Shown here: in pieces, positions 61,108-64,000 of the stretch
Layout: each line of letters begins with the position of its first letter
Position numbering within the stretch: the stretch's first letter is position 1
Assembly (NCBI GenBank): GCA_022767345.1
Contig: JALEOD010000062.1
Span: 1-64,000 of the forward strand
Source of the DNA: Emergencia sp.
Lineage (GTDB): Bacteria > Bacillota > Clostridia > Peptostreptococcales > Anaerovoracaceae
Reading direction: 5' to 3'
DNA length: 64,000 bases
Translations under genes and position numbers: made by a program
The notes under the pieces: model-generated
Database searches by the model: none
What the model saw: only the letters and a program-made list of their open reading frames with translations
What the model was told of the DNA's origin: nothing

Positions 61108-61155
61108 GGGCTGCGCCCTTAACGGAAAACCGTTAGGGGTGCAGCCCTTGTTTTC
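61108..61155 (+). terminator. strong terminator after the peptide frame
   Basis: 18-bp stem GGGCTGCGCCCTTAACGG / CCGTTAGGGGTGCAGCCC (two G-U pairs), AAAA loop, then TTGTTTTC. Confidence 0.85.
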
Positions 61156-61196
61156 ATATATGGATATAAAACCGGCGTTATATGAGATTGGTCTTG

Positions 61197-61448
61197 GTGC
61201 CAACATCAGGAAATTTTTTCTAAAATATTGCGTTGCACCATGAAAAAGTGCCAACATCAAAGGGATTTTAGAGGATAATTGCGTAAAACCCGTTGAACCA
61301 CCGGCAACGGCGCAATATCTGTTTAAAAAACCATTGGAGTTGGCGCATGGCACAGGGAATGTGCAAGATTTAATGAAAAAACCATTGAAGTTGGCGGATT
61401 TGAGGAGGCTGACGCAAGAATTTGAAAAAAATCGATTGATGTTGGCGC
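61197..61448. repeat. five degenerate 37-bp repeats at 51-bp period, two inverted
   Basis: Units at 61197-61233 and 61248-61284 read GTGCCAACATCA ... ATTGCGT. Units at 61310-61346, 61361-61396 and 61412-61448 are the reverse complement type, ACGCAA ... AAAAAA ... TTGGCGC. Spacing is 51 bases inside each group and 62 between groups. Each unit has GCGCCAA-like inverted ends. The 51-base period equals 17 codons and a minus frame here repeats Ala-Asn-x-Asn-Gly-Phe-Phe every 17 residues. Confidence 0.7.
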
Positions 61449-61541
61449 GCAAGGTCGGGTAACTGAACAGCGTGAAAGCCAAGAAACCGAACAGCGTGCC
61501 AACCAATCATGCGGGTCAGCCCTTCCCATATATATCCTTCC

Positions 61542-62747
61542 TTATTTCAACCCAATCTTTGCAAGCTGTACAAACTGCTTTGCGGTTCTTGGGCTTCTGC
61601 CGTTTGAACGGATTGCAAAGGCCTCAGCTCGCTTAAAGAGCTCGGCTTCTTCCATGTCAAGGCCGTATTCTGCGGCAAGGCTTGCGACGATTTCCAGATA
61701 CAGGTCTTTCTCCGGTTTGGAGAAGGTGATGGTCAGTCCGAACCTTGCGGACAGGCTCATGGTTTCCTGCAGAGTGTCGTTTAAATGAAGTCCGGAGCCC
61801 TGTCTTGCTTCGATGGATTCCTTCACAAGATGTCTTCTGTTGCTGGTCGCGTAAATGGCGATGTTGGCAGAGCTGCCTGTTACGCCGCCCTCTAAAATAC
61901 CTTTGAGGCAGGAGAAAGCGTCGTCGCCCTCCACAAAGCTGAGATCGTCGATATAGAAGATGAACTTCAGTGGGCTTGCTGCCAGCTGCTCCATCAGGGC
62001 AGGGATTTCAGCCAGCTGGGTTTTGTTAAACTCGATGAGGCGCACGCCCATATTAGCGCAGGCATTGGCACATGCTTTGATGGTGGAGGATTTTCCCGTG
62101 CCGGCGTCTCCATAAAGAAGCACGTTGCTGGCACCGCAGCCCTCTGCCAGCGCTTTGGTATTTTCCAGAACCAGATTGCGCTCACGGCTGTAACCGTAAA
62201 GCTGGTCGATGGTCTGAGAATCGGCGTGTTTGACAGGAACCAGTTTTCCGTCCTTGACTTTGAAAGATCGATATCCTGCGAAAATGCCGTAGCCCTTTGT
62301 GGAAAGGTTTGCCAGCATGTCCGCATATTCGGCGGCCAAATCCACCGGTTTTGTAGCCCAAAGGGGCAGAAATCCGTCGTAGTCGATAGCCTCTGTTACG
62401 TGTGCAGCATTCAGGTCAGCCAGCTTCTGCAGAACTGCAAGATCGGCCTCCATGCTTTCTGTCATAGCAGGGCAGATATCCCGTCCTGAAAGATTTGCTT
62501 TCAGAAAAACATTTTCGTCGTCACTTACGTAACGGCACACAAAATCAGACAGATTGCCACCTTCTTCGTAAAGGGCCTTCGAAAAGGCTCCGCAGGCAGA
62601 AATCTGCGTATCTGCAGAGCCTTCACTGATGGCATATATGAGTTTTTGGAGCGCTGAAACCACCGGGGTATCGAGAATGCTCCGAAAAACAGAGAGGGCG
62701 TTTAGCTGTCTGTTTAAAAGCTGTAAACTGTCCTTCATATTATTCAA
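61542..62747 (-). CDS. DUF815 family AAA+ ATPase
   Basis: A 401-residue protein. Residues 1-180 are helical and unassigned. The ATPase domain has Walker A YGDAGTGKSSTIKA, Walker B FKFIFYIDDLSFVEGDD, sensor IYATSNRRHLVKES and C-terminal DLYLEIVASLAAEYG with NGRSPRTAKQFVQLAK. DUF815 proteins are DnaA/DnaC-like AAA+ ATPases of unknown function. The start overlaps the stop of ilvE by 8 bases, suggesting one transcript from the ilvE promoter. Confidence 0.88.
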   Translation of the reverse strand: MNNMKDSLQLLNRQLNALSVFRSILDTPVVSALQKLIYAISEGSADTQISACGAFSKALYEEGGNLSDFVCRYVSDDENVFLKANLSGRDICPAMTESMEADLAVLQKLADLNAAHVTEAIDYDGFLPLWATKPVDLAAEYADMLANLSTKGYGIFAGYRSFKVKDGKLVPVKHADSQTIDQLYGYSRERNLVLENTKALAEGCGASNVLLYGDAGTGKSSTIKACANACANMGVRLIEFNKTQLAEIPALMEQLAASPLKFIFYIDDLSFVEGDDAFSCLKGILEGGVTGSSANIAIYATSNRRHLVKESIEARQGSGLHLNDTLQETMSLSARFGLTITFSKPEKDLYLEIVASLAAEYGLDMEEAELFKRAEAFAIRSNGRSPRTAKQFVQLAKIGLK

Positions 62748-63810
62748 CTGCTACCGTCCAGTCCATAAAGTCTTCTAATTTACCGGTCTGAATGCCGTAG
62801 ATTGTATCGTACATTTCCTGGGCAACAGGTCCGATTTCGTTGTTGTTGATAACCATTTTTTCACCCTTGTAAAGGAGTTCTCCCACAGGGGAAACGATGG
62901 CAGCTGTACCGGAAGCAAACATTTCTTTCAGCTGACCTGCTCTGTAGGCTTCTTCCAGTTCGTCGATGGAAATTTTTCTTTCGGAAACTTTAATGCCTTT
63001 TTTCTTGCAGAGGGCAATGATGGAGTTTCTGGTGATACCCGGCAGAATGGAACCGTTCAGTTCACTGGTCACTACCTCGTCACCGATGACGAAGAATGCG
63101 TTAGCAGCACCGATTTCTTCGATGTATTTCTTTTCAATACCATCAAGCCACAGAATCTGTTCGTAGCCTTTTTCGTGGGCGATTTCCTGTGCTTTCAGGC
63201 TGGCGCCGTAGTTACCGCCGCATTTAGCTTCGCCGGTACCGCCTTTGACTGCTCTAACGTAAACATCTTCTACGTACATTTTAGTCGGTGCAAGTCCGTT
63301 TTCAAAGTAAGGACCTACAGGGCTTAAGATAATCATGAATTTGTAAGTATTGGAGCGTCTAACGCCGAGGAACGGCTCGTCTGCGAAGATGAAAGGTCTG
63401 ATGTAAAGGGCAGTGCCTTCACCCTGCGGAATCCAGTCCTGATCAACCTTTACCAGCGCTTTGATTGCTTCTACAAAGAGGTCTTCATCGATTTGCGGAA
63501 TACAGAGTCTGTCGTTGGTGTTGTTGGTTCTCTTCGCGTTCATGTAAGGTCTGAACAGCTGTACTCTGCCTTCCGGAGTTTTGTATGCTTTCAGTCCTTC
63601 AAACATTTCCTGTCCGTAGTGGAGTACAACCGCGGCAGGGTCAAGCGCAACCGGTCCATAAGGCACGATGCGGCCGTTGTTCCAGCCGTCCTGCGGATTA
63701 TAATCCATGATAAACATGTGGTCAGTGAAAACTGTACCGAATCTGAGACCTTTGGATTCAGGTTTTTTACCCGGATTCGGGTTCTTGGTTACTGGAAAAT
63801 CGTATTTCAT
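62740..63810 (-). CDS. ilvE: branched-chain amino acid aminotransferase
   Basis: A 356-residue PLP fold-type IV enzyme of the long class (DHMFIMDYNPQDGWNNGRIVPYG, GQEMFEGLKAYKT; catalytic Lys in EAKCGGNYGASLKAQE; LPGITRNSIIALCK). It makes leucine, isoleucine and valine from the keto acids produced by the leu and ilv genes but is separate from them. ATG 63810 has AGAGGGA upstream; a longer start at 63843 lacks a site. Promoter TTGACA-17-TAAAAT on the minus strand at 63856-63884. Confidence 0.97.
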   Translation of the reverse strand: MKYDFPVTKNPNPGKKPESKGLRFGTVFTDHMFIMDYNPQDGWNNGRIVPYGPVALDPAAVVLHYGQEMFEGLKAYKTPEGRVQLFRPYMNAKRTNNTNDRLCIPQIDEDLFVEAIKALVKVDQDWIPQGEGTALYIRPFIFADEPFLGVRRSNTYKFMIILSPVGPYFENGLAPTKMYVEDVYVRAVKGGTGEAKCGGNYGASLKAQEIAHEKGYEQILWLDGIEKKYIEEIGAANAFFVIGDEVVTSELNGSILPGITRNSIIALCKKKGIKVSERKISIDELEEAYRAGQLKEMFASGTAAIVSPVGELLYKGEKMVINNNEIGPVAQEMYDTIYGIQTGKLEDFMDWTVAVE

Positions 63811-63855
63811 TTTTCTATCCCTCTCTTTGTTTATATTCTTCAAAAATCTGTCTCT

Positions 63856-63884
63856 ATTTTACTCTTAAAGTTGTACACTGTCAA
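63856..63884 (-). promoter_or_regulatory. promoter of ilvE/DUF815
   Basis: Minus strand TTGACA (63879-63884), 17 bases, TAAAAT (63856-63861). Confidence 0.78.
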
Positions 63885-64000
63885 CAAGTTTAAAATATAT
63901 TTATTGTATTTGATAACAAAAATATTGCGGGTGCCTTGTGCGGGAAATTTCTTTTTATTGGCGCGCTTCAAGACGATTGATATAAACACCCACAGATTAC

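Larger units (their letters stand above)
60899..61196. other. non-coding stretch with a small peptide frame and terminator
   Basis: Apart from the peptide frame at 60953-61075 and the strong terminator at 61108-61155 I see no gene here. Confidence 0.5.

Noticed and set aside
61197-61448. CRISPR-like array
   Set aside because: The repeats are degenerate, change orientation, have 14-base gaps rather than 30-base spacers, and no cas gene is near.
61093-61506. 137-codon minus frame with a 17-residue repeat
   Set aside because: It runs through a strong terminator and is made of the 51-bp repeats; no ribosome site. I keep it only as a note on the repeat period.

Overview
The window looks like chromosomal DNA of a spore-forming anaerobic member of the Clostridia. 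The evidence is strong AGGAGG ribosome-binding sites, spoVS and a spoIIM-like gene, RbgA, formate-tetrahydrofolate ligase with FchA and FolD, sigma-54 controlled amino-acid catabolism, and a Gram-positive sorting signal. A lineage such as Anaerovoracaceae is my guess; nothing here fixes the genus. I saw no rRNA, tRNA, CRISPR array, prophage or intact insertion sequence.

Layout. 0-11 kb is accessory and surface-related: an alkyltransferase-like protein, a NimA-type flavoprotein, a secreted GH5 glycosidase, an unknown protein with a possible HTH, a structured leader with two terminators, a 2064-residue thioester/Cna-B type wall-anchored adhesin and a secreted Ig-like protein. 11-21 kb is housekeeping: HD protein, two bacterial PH-domain proteins, exonuclease, spoVS, Nudix hydrolase, spoIIM-like, a XerD-like recombinase, rplS, rbgA, rnhB and fhs. 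Just after fhs lies a compact locus (about 21.01-21.30 kb) that I read as a type I toxin-antitoxin system of Fst/par architecture. It has a 31-residue membrane peptide, a convergent small RNA, a shared two-way terminator, and direct repeats that let the RNA cover the toxin's ribosome-binding site and start codon.

21.4-28 kb is a sigma-54 regulon: an opine-dehydrogenase-like enzyme, a YfcC permease, an ornithine-cyclodeaminase-like enzyme, the enhancer-binding activator and an aminotransferase. It carries two -24/-12 promoters and three copies of the palindrome TTCTCA-N3-TGAGAA. 28-31 kb holds fchA, folD and an amidohydrolase. 31.2-35 kb (minus strand) is an MBOAT/DHHW/DUF4358/SGNH O-acetylation cluster. 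35-48 kb is branched-chain amino acid synthesis: leuA-leuC-leuD-leuB on the minus strand behind a leucine T-box, and ilvB-ilvN-ilvC-ilvD-cupin-ilvA divergent on the plus strand; ilvE lies apart at 63 kb. The leu and ilv non-coding regions hold two unusual repeat families.

47.8-56 kb holds an ABC exporter, a small basic protein, a lipoprotein, and a two-component system followed by an ABC transporter of the peptide-resistance type. 55.9-60.5 kb is a second sigma-54 module: an atypical activator, a YfcC permease and isoaspartyl dipeptidase. 60.5-61.5 kb is non-standard DNA with small membrane peptides and five degenerate 37-bp repeats at 51-bp period, and the window ends with a DUF815 ATPase and ilvE. 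All assignments come from reading the sequence; no database search was run.
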